Assembly (NCBI GenBank): GCA_039815685.1
Contig: JBCBYV010000009.1
Location: forward strand, 1-64,000
Length of the DNA stretch: 64,000 nt
Direction: 5' to 3'
Source: Thermohalobaculum sp039815685
GTDB taxonomy: Bacteria > Pseudomonadota > Alphaproteobacteria > Rhodobacterales > Rhodobacteraceae
The position numbers and the translations under genes are program-made. The notes under the pieces were generated by a model. That model ran no database searches. It had not been told where the DNA came from and saw only the letters and a list, made by a program, of their open reading frames with translations. This document shows positions 8,617 through 18,408 of this stretch, piece after piece (the first letter of the stretch is position 1; each line of letters opens with the position of its first letter).

Positions 8617-11052
8617 TCAGTGGGCGGGTTCGATGCCCCAGATCTCGGTCGCGTAGCCGCGGATGGTACGGTCCGAGGAGAACCATCCCATGGGCGCGGC
8701 GTTCAGGACGGCTTTGGTGGCCCAGCCCGTGCCGTCGGCCCAGGCCGCATCGACCGCGCGCTGTGCGTCCCAATAGGCGTCGAAATCCGCTGCGACCATG
8801 AACCAGTCATGCCCGGTGAGGTTGTCGACGAGGCCCTGGAAACGCTCCCGGTCGCCCCTGGAGAAGGCGCCTTCGGCAATCTGGCGCACGACCTCAGACA
8901 GCCGCTCCGACCGCGCGACATGGGCGCCGGGGTCGTAGCCCTTGGCGCGGAGGGCTGTCACTTCGTCGGCTTCGAGGCCGAAGATGAAGATGTTCTCATC
9001 CCCGACGCCGGCCCGGATCTCGACATTGGCGCCGTCATTGGTGCCGATCGTCAGCGCGCCGTTCATGGCGAATTTCATGTTGCCGGTGCCGGACGCCTCC
9101 ATGCCCGCCGTCGAAATCTGCTCGGAGAGATCGGCGGCAGGGATCAGGCGCTCGGCTTGCGTGACATTGTAGTTGGGCGGATAGAGGACGGCGAGGCGGC
9201 CCTTCATGGCCGGGTCCTCGTTGATCGTGCGGCCGATATCGTTGATGAGCTTGATGATCAGCTTCGCCATCGCGTAGCCGGGCGCGGCCTTGCCCGAGAA
9301 GATGCGCACGCGAGGCGGGGTCTCGAGCGCGGGATCGGCCTTGAGTGCGTTGTAGAGCGCTGCCGTCTCCAGGATGTTCATGAGCTGGCGCTTGTATTCG
9401 TGGATGCGCTTGATCTGGATGTCGAACATCGCGCCCGGGTCGACCGCGACGCCGTGCGTGTCCGCAAACCAGCGGGCGAGGCGCTCCTTGTTCGTGCGTT
9501 TGGCGGCCATGAAGCGGTCGCGGAAGGCGTCGTCGTCGGCGAGCGGCTTCAGGCGCTCGAGCTGGTCGAGATCGGTGACCCAGCCTGTGCCGATGGCCTC
9601 GTCGAGCAGGCCTGAGAGCGCCGGGTTGCAGCCCTTCAGCCAGCGGCGGGGGGTGACGCCGTTGGTCTGGCTCAGGATCTTGTCGGGGTGGAGCTTATGG
9701 AGCTCGGCGAAGACCGTGCGCTTCATGAGTTCCGTATGGAGCGCGCTCACGCCGTTCACCCGTGCCGCCGAGATGAAGGCGAGGTTGCCCATGCGCACTT
9801 CGCCGCCCGCGAGGGCCGCCGCGCTCTCGGGCCGGTCGTGACCGCGGGCGCGGCACTCGGCCTTGTGCGCCTGATCCATCGCCTCGATCAGCTGGAGGTG
9901 GCGGGGCAGGATGCGGCCCATCACGTCCTCGGACCAGCGCTCAAGCGCCTCGGGCATCAGGGTGTGGTTGGTGTAGTTCAGCACCTGGCGCGCGATCGCG
10001 AAGGCGTCCTCGAAGCCGAGCCGACGATCATCCATCAGGAGGCGCACGAGTTCGGGCCCGGCGATGGCGGGGTGCGTGTCGTTGAGCTGGACGGCGACGA
10101 GGCCCGGCAGCTTTCCGGCGTCGTCGTGATGAGCGAAGAAGCGGCGGAGGATGTCCTTGAGCGAGGCGGCGGTGAAGAAATACTCCTGCTTCAGCCGCAG
10201 CTCCTTGCCCTGGGGCGTCGTGTCGTCCGGGTAGAGCACGCGGCTGATGGTCTCTGCCGAGACGGAGGGTGCCGCTGCCGCGACGAAGTCGCCGCGGTTG
10301 AAGGGCTCGAGATCGAAGACCCGCGTCGGTTTCGCGGACCAGAGGCGGAGTGTGTTCACCCAGGCCCCGCCCCAGGAGGGGACCGGCGTGTCGTAGGCGG
10401 AGGCCACCACGGTCTCGGCCGGGTGCCACTCCGCCGGTTTGTCGCCGTTCTCCACATGGCCGCCGAAGCCGATCGGATGTGAGGCCTCGCGCCGCTCGAA
10501 CTCCCAGGGATGCTGCTGGGTCAGCCAGTCCTCCGGCTCCTCGACCTGCCAGCCATTGTGGAAGCTCTGCTTGAAGAGGCCGTGATCGTAGCGGATGCCG
10601 TAGCCATGGGCCGGCACGCCGACGGTAGACATCGAATCGAGAAAACAGGCCGCCAGCCGACCGAGCCCACCATTGCCGAGGGCGGCGTCGGGCTCGTTCT
10701 TGAGGGTGGCGCCGTAGTCGAGGCCGAGGCTCTCCATCGCCTCCCGTGCTGCCTCCTCGAGCCCGAGATTCATCACGGCATCCTCGAGCAGGCGGCCGAT
10801 GAGGAACTCCATCGAGAGATAGTAAATGCGCTTGCGATCCTCCGCATAGACGCGGTGCACCGTCTCGAACCACGGCTTCATCACCCGGTCCCGGACCGCT
10901 CGGCTGAGCGCAAGGCGCCAGTCCTGCAGGACGGCGGCGCTTGGATCCTTTCCGATGGTGAAGGTGAGGTGATACTCGATGGCGGCGCGTAGCTCGGCCG
11001 CGGTCGCAGCGCTCTTTGCGCCGAGCGCCGGGATCCGGTCCATCTCGTTCAT
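8617..11052 (-). CDS. glgP: Glycogen/starch phosphorylase GlgP
   Basis: Phosphorolytic removal of glucose from alpha-1,4-glucan ends. The 811-residue length matches bacterial GT35 phosphorylases. The PLP-lysine signature EASGTGNMKFAMNGAL is intact, as are GNGGLGRLAACFLDS, HPAIAGPELVRLL and IKRIHEYKRQLMNI. It is transcribed ahead of pgi and shares the strand with malQ, glgX, glgA and glgC, but is separated from them by the PspA/YiaA/TetR module. Confidence 0.97.
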   Translation of the reverse strand: MNEMDRIPALGAKSAATAAELRAAIEYHLTFTIGKDPSAAVLQDWRLALSRAVRDRVMKPWFETVHRVYAEDRKRIYYLSMEFLIGRLLEDAVMNLGLEEAAREAMESLGLDYGATLKNEPDAALGNGGLGRLAACFLDSMSTVGVPAHGYGIRYDHGLFKQSFHNGWQVEEPEDWLTQQHPWEFERREASHPIGFGGHVENGDKPAEWHPAETVVASAYDTPVPSWGGAWVNTLRLWSAKPTRVFDLEPFNRGDFVAAAAPSVSAETISRVLYPDDTTPQGKELRLKQEYFFTAASLKDILRRFFAHHDDAGKLPGLVAVQLNDTHPAIAGPELVRLLMDDRRLGFEDAFAIARQVLNYTNHTLMPEALERWSEDVMGRILPRHLQLIEAMDQAHKAECRARGHDRPESAAALAGGEVRMGNLAFISAARVNGVSALHTELMKRTVFAELHKLHPDKILSQTNGVTPRRWLKGCNPALSGLLDEAIGTGWVTDLDQLERLKPLADDDAFRDRFMAAKRTNKERLARWFADTHGVAVDPGAMFDIQIKRIHEYKRQLMNILETAALYNALKADPALETPPRVRIFSGKAAPGYAMAKLIIKLINDIGRTINEDPAMKGRLAVLYPPNYNVTQAERLIPAADLSEQISTAGMEASGTGNMKFAMNGALTIGTNDGANVEIRAGVGDENIFIFGLEADEVTALRAKGYDPGAHVARSERLSEVVRQIAEGAFSRGDRERFQGLVDNLTGHDWFMVAADFDAYWDAQRAVDAAWADGTGWATKAVLNAAPMGWFSSDRTIRGYATEIWGIEPAH

Positions 11053-11112
11053 GCTCTACTCCAATAGGTCGGGTCCCACCCGAAGATCAAAACCTTCTAT
11101 CGCAGTGCGGCA

Positions 11113-11130
11113 GGCGGTTTGAAGACCGCC
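11113..11130. terminator. Hairpin between the yiaA-like gene and glgP
   Basis: GGCGGT-TTGAAG-ACCGCC forms a 6-bp stem with a 6-base loop downstream of the YiaA-like gene and upstream of glgP. No T-tract follows on either strand, so termination is only a possibility. Confidence 0.35.
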
Positions 11131-11186
11131 GGCCGCGATTTGCCACTTCGTCACGGGTGGGAGTGTCGGGACGGGACATCAGAGCC

Positions 11187-11456
11187 TCAGGTGCCCTCCA
11201 CATCCCTGAGGAGCCGTTCCGTGCGTGCCTCGTCGATGCGGTTGTGAAAGCGCTTCGCCTCGTGCTCGTCGCGCAGGGTCTTGGCGAGGTTGAAGGCCGC
11301 GCTGACGGAGAGGAGGAGACCCATGGCGAGGAACCCCTTCATCGTCAGCGTCACCTCCATCAGCCAGATCCCCATCAGCGTGATGCCGATGCCGATGAAG
11401 AAGTTGATGTAGGTAAAGAAAATCCAGGCGGGCGAGTTGAGGGCGTGGTCGTTCAT
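11187..11456 (-). CDS. YiaA/YiaB two-helix inner-membrane protein
   Basis: An 89-residue protein with two membrane helices (about residues 10-32 and 38-58) and a charged C-terminal tail, fitting the YiaAB two-helix domain family. Function in the family is unknown, with a membrane or stress role usually assumed. Its ATG overlaps the stop of the PspA-like gene (ATGA), so the two are co-translated and share the TetR-type operators upstream. Confidence 0.85.
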   Translation of the reverse strand: MNDHALNSPAWIFFTYINFFIGIGITLMGIWLMEVTLTMKGFLAMGLLLSVSAAFNLAKTLRDEHEAKRFHNRIDEARTERLLRDVEGT

Positions 11457-12157
11457 GCGTCGTCTCCTTTGGTGTCTTCGGTCGTTTTGGGGGCGAGGCG
11501 GGCGAGCACCGCGTCGCGGCGGCTGCGCGCCGCGTCGGCGATGCCGGCTTCCTTGAGGCGCGCGTCGAGATCGGCGCTTTCGTCCGCGGGTGCCGTGGTG
11601 GCGGCGAGCAGATCCTCCGCCGCGTCCGTGCCTTCGGCGAGGCGGCGGGCCAGCGCCTCCGCTTCGGCCAGCGGCGGGGTTGCGGGCAGGGTGGCGTCGT
11701 TGAGGCGGCGGCGCACGGAGATATCCATGCGCGCGGCCCGGGCAGCGCGGAGATCGGCGGCGAGCTTCGAGAGCCGGCGCTCGCCGTCCGAGAGCCGGTC
11801 GCGGAGCGTCTGTGCCCGGTCTGAGAGGGCGGCACCCGCCTTCTCCGCCCGCTCGCGCGTGTCCTCGAGCGTCACGATCCGGTTGGCGAGGTCGGCGGCC
11901 AGCGGCTCGGCACCGGCTTCGAGGGCTCTCCGCGCCTCCGCCTCGCGCTTTTCGATCTCGGCGGCGGCATCCGCGACGCGCCGCTCCTCGGCCTTTTGCT
12001 GGGCGATGAGCTGTGCGAGCGCGTGGCGGCCGCGGGTGAGGTCCATCTGTGCGTCGCGGAGATGCTGGGCCAGGATCCTCGGCCCCTCCGCGGCCTCCAG
12101 CGCCTCCTCCGCCTCGGCGGATCGGGCGCGGAGCAGGGTTCGTAGCGTTCTCAGCAT
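11453..12157 (-). CDS. PspA/IM30-like coiled-coil protein
   Basis: A 234-residue, highly charged, almost wholly helical protein (Ala/Glu/Arg-rich coiled coil over most of its length) beginning with an amphipathic MLRTLRTLLRAR segment. This looks like the PspA/IM30 family, which binds stressed membranes. The start at 12157 is set by a GAGGAGGAC ribosome site; an upstream in-frame ATG would place the start inside the operators. It is coupled to the YiaA-like gene and divergent from a TetR regulator with three TGAAC-N3-GTTCA sites between them. Confidence 0.8.
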   Translation of the reverse strand: MLRTLRTLLRARSAEAEEALEAAEGPRILAQHLRDAQMDLTRGRHALAQLIAQQKAEERRVADAAAEIEKREAEARRALEAGAEPLAADLANRIVTLEDTRERAEKAGAALSDRAQTLRDRLSDGERRLSKLAADLRAARAARMDISVRRRLNDATLPATPPLAEAEALARRLAEGTDAAEDLLAATTAPADESADLDARLKEAGIADAARSRRDAVLARLAPKTTEDTKGDDA

Positions 12158-12168
12158 GTGTCCTCCTC

Positions 12169-12183
12169 TTGAACGCCGTTCAA
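12169..12183. promoter_or_regulatory. TetR-type operator 1 (TTGAAC-GCC-GTTCAA)
   Basis: Perfect 15-bp dyad with a 3-base centre, 12 bases upstream of the PspA-like start codon and next to its ribosome site. It shares its half-sites with the two dyads at 12230 and 12263. Confidence 0.75.
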
Positions 12184-12229
12184 ATTCAGTCCAAACAATT
12201 GCCCGACCGGGATGGACGGGCTGCCAGCG

Positions 12230-12244
12230 GTGAACGACGTTCAC
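12230..12244. promoter_or_regulatory. TetR-type operator 2 (GTGAAC-GAC-GTTCAC)
   Basis: Perfect 15-bp dyad in the middle of the divergent region, 61 bp centre-to-centre from operator 1 and 33 bp from operator 3. Confidence 0.75.
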
Positions 12245-12262
12245 GTAAGGGGTAGGCGATTC

Positions 12263-12277
12263 GTGAACAATGTTCAA
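12263..12277. promoter_or_regulatory. TetR-type operator 3 (GTGAAC-AAT-GTTCAA)
   Basis: A dyad with one end-pair mismatch, 11 bases upstream of the regulator's ATG, placed to allow autoregulation. Confidence 0.75.
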
Positions 12278-12288
12278 GAGGTGAGGTG

Positions 12289-12870
12289 ATGCGCAAGCCG
12301 CATGAGGACTTGAGAGAGGCAGTTCTGGCCGAAGCAGGGCGGTTGCTGGAGGTGGAGGGTGCGCGCGCGCTCTCCGCCCGTCGGCTTGCGGCGGCGGCCG
12401 GGTGCTCGGTCGGCACGCTCTACAATATCTTCGAGCATCTCGATGGCGTGGTCCGCGCGGTGAACCGTGAGACGATGAAGCGCCTCGCCGCCGCGCTTGC
12501 CGAAGCCGATCCGGGGGAGGGGGCGGGGCGCGCCGCGCGGCTCGAGGCGCTGGGGCAAGGTTATCTCGCCTATGGCGTCGCCAATCCTGCGCGTTGGGAG
12601 CTTCTCTTCCGCTATCGCCTCGACACGCCGGCGGAAGCTCTGCCGGCGGAGCTCTCGACGCTCCTTGCGCTCCTTCGCAGTGTCGCGGGCCCCGGGCCGA
12701 GCGATGAGGCGCTCATCGCGCTCTGGGCCGCGGTGCATGGCGTGGTGGAGCTTGCCGTCGCCCGCCGCCTGCCGAACGCGGCAGAGGGGGCGGAGGGGCG
12801 CATGATCGCTCTCGTCATCGAGGCCGGCATCCGGGGATTGGCCGCCGAGGGGTTCGGCCGGGACCCTTAA
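12289..12870 (+). CDS. TetR-family transcriptional repressor
   Basis: A 193-residue regulator: the helix-turn-helix (ALSARRLAAAAGCSVGTLYN, about residues 26-45) is followed by a helical ligand-binding domain resembling the TetR_C WHG type (LLFRYRLDTP, WAAVHGVVELA). The ATG at 12289 is preferred; a GTG three bases earlier is also possible, with AGAGGTGAGG as ribosome site. It is divergent from the PspA-like/YiaA-like pair. Three matching dyads fill the gap, so this protein probably represses both directions. The inducer is unknown. Confidence 0.9.
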   Translation: MRKPHEDLREAVLAEAGRLLEVEGARALSARRLAAAAGCSVGTLYNIFEHLDGVVRAVNRETMKRLAAALAEADPGEGAGRAARLEALGQGYLAYGVANPARWELLFRYRLDTPAEALPAELSTLLALLRSVAGPGPSDEALIALWAAVHGVVELAVARRLPNAAEGAEGRMIALVIEAGIRGLAAEGFGRDP

Positions 12871-12872
12871 GG

Positions 12873-12972
12873 ACCGTCATTGCCGGACCCGATCCGGCAA
12901 TCAGGGTCGTTGGCAGACGACTGTCGTTGTGAGGCTTCGTGGATCCCCGGGTCGAGCCCGGGGATGACCACG
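12873..12972. repeat. Two alphaproteobacterial intergenic palindromes
   Basis: Two hairpins stand in tandem between convergent gene ends. The first is ATTGCCGGA-cccga-TCCGGCAAT (12879-12901). The second has CGTGG (12938-12942) and CCACG (12968-12972) closing an inner TCCCCGGG/CCCGGGGA stem. Both resemble the dispersed 'GTCATTGCCGG...' and 'GGATCCCCGGGTCAAGCCCGGGGATGAC' units common in alphaproteobacterial genomes. They may serve as a bidirectional terminator for the TetR gene and malQ. Confidence 0.65.
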
Positions 12973-13045
12973 AGCGGTCTTTTCCCTTTCTGTCAGACTG
13001 CTAGGGGGTGGCTGGTGCGCGCCTTCCGTCCGGCGCATTGCGGGC

Positions 13046-15040
13046 TCAGCCCCGCCCGAAAGCGCGCATCTCGCCGGCGATGCGTTGGAGCGAGGGGTGC
13101 TCTGGCAGGCTCTCGACCGGAGCCTCGTGACGGCGCCGCCAATTCGGGTGCTCATGGATCGTGCCGGGGATGTTCGGCTGCTCTAGCGTGCCCAGCACAT
13201 CGTCGAGCTGCACTGCAACCAGCGCTGCCGAGGATCGTGCCATCAGCGCATGGATGGCATCGAGGAGCGGGGCGTCCGCATCCTCGGGCGGCGTGGCCGG
13301 ATCGATCCCCTCGGGCAGAATGCGCGCTTCGGCGAGGAGCGCTGCGATAGTGTGCCGATCCTCAGCCCGGGCGGCGCGTTGTCGGGCGGCCTCCTCGGCG
13401 TCCGCGCGGCCGAGCTTCTCCGCCCAGTCGATGTCGCGCCCCTGCCACCACCCCTTGAGCGTCGGCGTGTCATGGGTGCCGAAGCTCGCCAGCGTCTCCG
13501 CCCGGAAATGCCAGGGCGCGCGCAGCCGCCCCTCCCAGCGTTCGAACATCGCGACCGAGCAGCCGTAGATCCCGCTGGCGGAGAGTGCGTCGCGCAGCCC
13601 CTCCGGCACGACGCCCAGATCCTCCCCGATGATCACCGTGCCGCGCCGCGCAGCCTCGAGCCGTAGGATCGCGAGCAGCACCGCGCGGTCGGAGCGGACA
13701 TAGCCGCCGGGTGTCCCGTCGAGCGGCACCCAGAACGTGCGCTCGAGCCCGAGGACGTGGTCGATGCGCAGGACGCCGGCATGGGCGGTCGCCGCGCAGA
13801 TGGTCTCGGCGAAGGCGGTGTAGCGATCCGCCTCCAGGCCGGGCGGTGAGAAGGGCGCGAGGCCCCAGGACTGCCCCTCCGGCGCGAACATGTCGGGCGG
13901 GGCGCCGAGGCTCACGCCGCGGGCGAAGACGCCGGGGCGCGCCCAGACCTCCGCCCCGTCGGGCCGCACGCCGACGGCGAGGTCCGCGTAGAGACCGAGC
14001 GCCATGCCTGCCTGCAGCGCCCGGTGCTGCGCCGCGCCAAGCGCCTCGCTCGCCCGCATCTGCGCCCAGGCGTGGAAGGTGAGCGCGCGCGCCTCAGTCG
14101 CGGCGAAGGCTGTTGCGGCAGGCGTCTCGGGGTGCTCGTAGCCTGCGGGCCAAGACCGCCAGTCAGGGCCGAGACGGGCGGCGAGCGCTTCGAAGAGCGC
14201 GAAGTGCTCGAGCGCTGTCCCGTGCTGCGCGCGATATGCGGCAAGACGGCTGGCGACGCCCGGCTCGGCGATCTCCGTCGCGAATTGCGCTTGCAACGCC
14301 TTGTCATGCGCCAGTCGATGCGCGGGGTAGTCGATCAGGGCGTCACCGCCATCCGGCATCCCGGCGAGGGAAAGCAGCGGTCGCGTGTCGAGAAAGCCGC
14401 GATGGCCGGGCGAGTAGGGGCTGTGGCCGATGCTCGCGTGGCCGAGGCTGTGCACGGGGTTGATGCCTAGAAATGCGGCGCCGTGGGCGGCCAGCGCCTC
14501 CGCCGCATGGGCGAGGTCCGCGTAGCTTCCGATGGCGCCCGCACCCGGCGGCGCGGCCTCCTGCCAGAGCGCGGTGATCGCGCCTGTCGCCCCCCAGGCC
14601 CGGTCCCGGCCGAGACGATCCGCGAGCGTCGGCGCGCGGTCCGGTGCAGCGATGACGAGGCAGTCCTCCGCCCGATTGTCGAGCGACAGGCGGTGGAGCC
14701 CCGGGGGCAGCGCCGGCAGCTCGACCGCGCCGTCCGCCCGACCCTCCGCCGTCGCCCCCTGCTCGAATGTAAGCCGCCAGGTCCGCGCATCGGTCGGCGC
14801 GCGGAGGAGGGACGGGGCCCAGGCGGTGGCAAGGTGCACGGGCGGCAGGGGTCGGGCCGCCCGCGCCGCCTCAAGTGCTGCCAGTCGCTCGGCGGCCTCC
14901 GTGATGTCGTCGATCGCGTCCATTGCAAGGAGGAGGGCGAGCGCCGTCTCCGGCGTCGTGACATGGAGCGCGCCGGAGAGATCGCGCCATTCCGGCAGGA
15001 CGCCGCGGGCGCGGGCGAGGGCGAGCAGCGCCTCCGACAT
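13046..15040 (-). CDS. malQ: 4-alpha-glucanotransferase (amylomaltase)
   Basis: A GH77 enzyme of 664 residues from the ATG at 15040, moving glucan segments between maltodextrins. Family blocks present include YADLAVGVRPDGAEVW, LRIDHVLGLERTFWVP (catalytic Asp region), IIGEDLGVVPEGLR (acid/base Glu) and FGTHDTPTLKGWW. It follows glgX by 16 bases on the same strand, so the two are probably one transcript for trimming and recycling branches released from glycogen. Confidence 0.95.
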   Translation of the reverse strand: MSEALLALARARGVLPEWRDLSGALHVTTPETALALLLAMDAIDDITEAAERLAALEAARAARPLPPVHLATAWAPSLLRAPTDARTWRLTFEQGATAEGRADGAVELPALPPGLHRLSLDNRAEDCLVIAAPDRAPTLADRLGRDRAWGATGAITALWQEAAPPGAGAIGSYADLAHAAEALAAHGAAFLGINPVHSLGHASIGHSPYSPGHRGFLDTRPLLSLAGMPDGGDALIDYPAHRLAHDKALQAQFATEIAEPGVASRLAAYRAQHGTALEHFALFEALAARLGPDWRSWPAGYEHPETPAATAFAATEARALTFHAWAQMRASEALGAAQHRALQAGMALGLYADLAVGVRPDGAEVWARPGVFARGVSLGAPPDMFAPEGQSWGLAPFSPPGLEADRYTAFAETICAATAHAGVLRIDHVLGLERTFWVPLDGTPGGYVRSDRAVLLAILRLEAARRGTVIIGEDLGVVPEGLRDALSASGIYGCSVAMFERWEGRLRAPWHFRAETLASFGTHDTPTLKGWWQGRDIDWAEKLGRADAEEAARQRAARAEDRHTIAALLAEARILPEGIDPATPPEDADAPLLDAIHALMARSSAALVAVQLDDVLGTLEQPNIPGTIHEHPNWRRRHEAPVESLPEHPSLQRIAGEMRAFGRG

Positions 15041-15056
15041 CGCCCCGCTGTCCCCG

Positions 15057-17183
<2,127 letters not shown>

Positions 17184-17225
17184 GGCGGTCTCCGGAAGCG
17201 GGCGGGATCGGCGCGGTCGCTTCCT

Positions 17226-18152
17226 TTACGCGCCGGTTTGCGGCGATGCGTCAAGCGCTTCCGCCTCGGCCGCCGCCTCCGCGCGTAGCCACGCGATCAC
17301 GGACGCGAGCGTGCGGCGCGGTGTGCCGCCAGGATGCGGGGCCTGGATGAGCCAGTAGCCGGTCTCGGGGGAGCCCGGCTCGTCGAAGAGGGCAACGAGG
17401 CTGCCGGCCTCGATCTCCGCCTGCACGAAGTTGCGCGCCGTGAGACCCACGCCCTCGCCCGAGCGCATCGCGGCAAGTGCCATGTAGCCCGGCAGGTGCA
17501 GGATGTCGTGCTTGGCCCGCGGTGTGACGCCATGGGCAGTGAGCCAGGTAAACCACTCATCCGTCGCGGTTTCCTGGACCCAGGGCACGTCCAGCAGATC
17601 TTCGGGAACGCGCACCGGATGATGGTCGAGGAGGGCCGGCGTGGCCACGACGACATGGGCGGAGGGGACCAGCAATTCGGCCTCGAGCCCCGGCCAGCCG
17701 CCCTGGCCGAAGCGGATCGCGATGTCGAAGGAGCCGGTCGTGAGGTCCACGAGTTCGGGCGTAGGGCTCACGAGGAGCTCGATATCCGGATGGGCCGCAC
17801 GGAAGCGCGCGAGGCGGGGCATCAGCCAGTAGGCCGAGAACTTCGGCGTGAGGGTGAGGCGCACGGGCCGGCCGGCGGCGTCGCGCTCAGCCTCACCCAA
17901 GGCGTGGCGCATGGTCTCGAGCCCGCGGCCGAGGCCGTCGGCCAGCCGCTGTCCCTCGGCCGTGAGCACAAGGCCGCGGCCGGCGCGGGTCATGAGGCGG
18001 AGGCCGAGGCGGGCCTCGAGGGCGCGGACCTGCTGTGCCACAGCCGCGTGCGTGACGTTGAGCTCGCGTCCTGCGGCCGAGAAGCCGCCCTTGCGGGCCG
18101 CCGCCTCGAAGGCGCGGAGCATGGAGAGTGGAGGCAGGGCGGACCAGTCCAT
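17226..18152 (-). CDS. LysR-family transcriptional regulator (GcvA-like)
   Basis: A 308-residue LysR regulator: N-terminal winged helix-turn-helix (MLRAFEAAARKGGFSAAGRE, then VTHAAVAQQVRALEARLG) and a substrate-binding domain (LTLTPKFSAYWLMPRLARF). The 'PPLSMLRAFEAAAR' opening is typical of the GcvA-like branch. The start at 18152 excludes an upstream extension. It sits between glgA and glgX but reads as an insertion into the glycogen cluster rather than part of it. It is divergent from the small ORF at 18253, which is the usual place to look for a LysR target. Confidence 0.92.
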   Translation of the reverse strand: MDWSALPPLSMLRAFEAAARKGGFSAAGRELNVTHAAVAQQVRALEARLGLRLMTRAGRGLVLTAEGQRLADGLGRGLETMRHALGEAERDAAGRPVRLTLTPKFSAYWLMPRLARFRAAHPDIELLVSPTPELVDLTTGSFDIAIRFGQGGWPGLEAELLVPSAHVVVATPALLDHHPVRVPEDLLDVPWVQETATDEWFTWLTAHGVTPRAKHDILHLPGYMALAAMRSGEGVGLTARNFVQAEIEAGSLVALFDEPGSPETGYWLIQAPHPGGTPRRTLASVIAWLRAEAAAEAEALDASPQTGA

Positions 18153-18252
18153 TTGAAAGCCATGCTTACAGCTTGCGAGAAATGCTGCCTCGCCCAGACG
18201 GCGGGCTGCCGGCATCATTGTCGCAATCGCAGGCACTTACAAGGAGGGCGTC

Positions 18253-18408
18253 ATGCTCAGCGTCTTGGCAATGACTTTCATGACCGCAACGCGGAGCGAG
18301 CCGCTACCGGCACCCGCGCCGCGGGTCGCCGCCGTCCCCTGCACCCGGCGGGCACGGCGTTACGCCACACGCCTAGGCGCCGTCCTAGCCTTCCTCCGCG
18401 CCCGCTGA
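18253..18408 (+). CDS. Small ORF divergent from LysR gene (51 aa)
   Basis: An ATG five bases after a strong AAGGAGGGCG ribosome site opens a 51-residue frame, MLSVLAMTFMTATRSEPLPA onward, ending in an arginine-rich tail. It begins with a short hydrophobic stretch and is Pro/Ala/Arg-rich later. It faces the LysR gene across 100 bases and overlaps the 3' end of glgA by 24 bases. I do not recognise the product. The near-perfect ribosome site is the main evidence that it is translated. Confidence 0.55.
   Translation: MLSVLAMTFMTATRSEPLPAPAPRVAAVPCTRRARRYATRLGAVLAFLRAR

Noticed and set aside
6686..8656. A 656-codon open frame on the plus strand
   Set aside because: It is the antisense of pgi; composition is Glu/Gly/Arg-rich with no family features, while the pgi frame is unambiguous.
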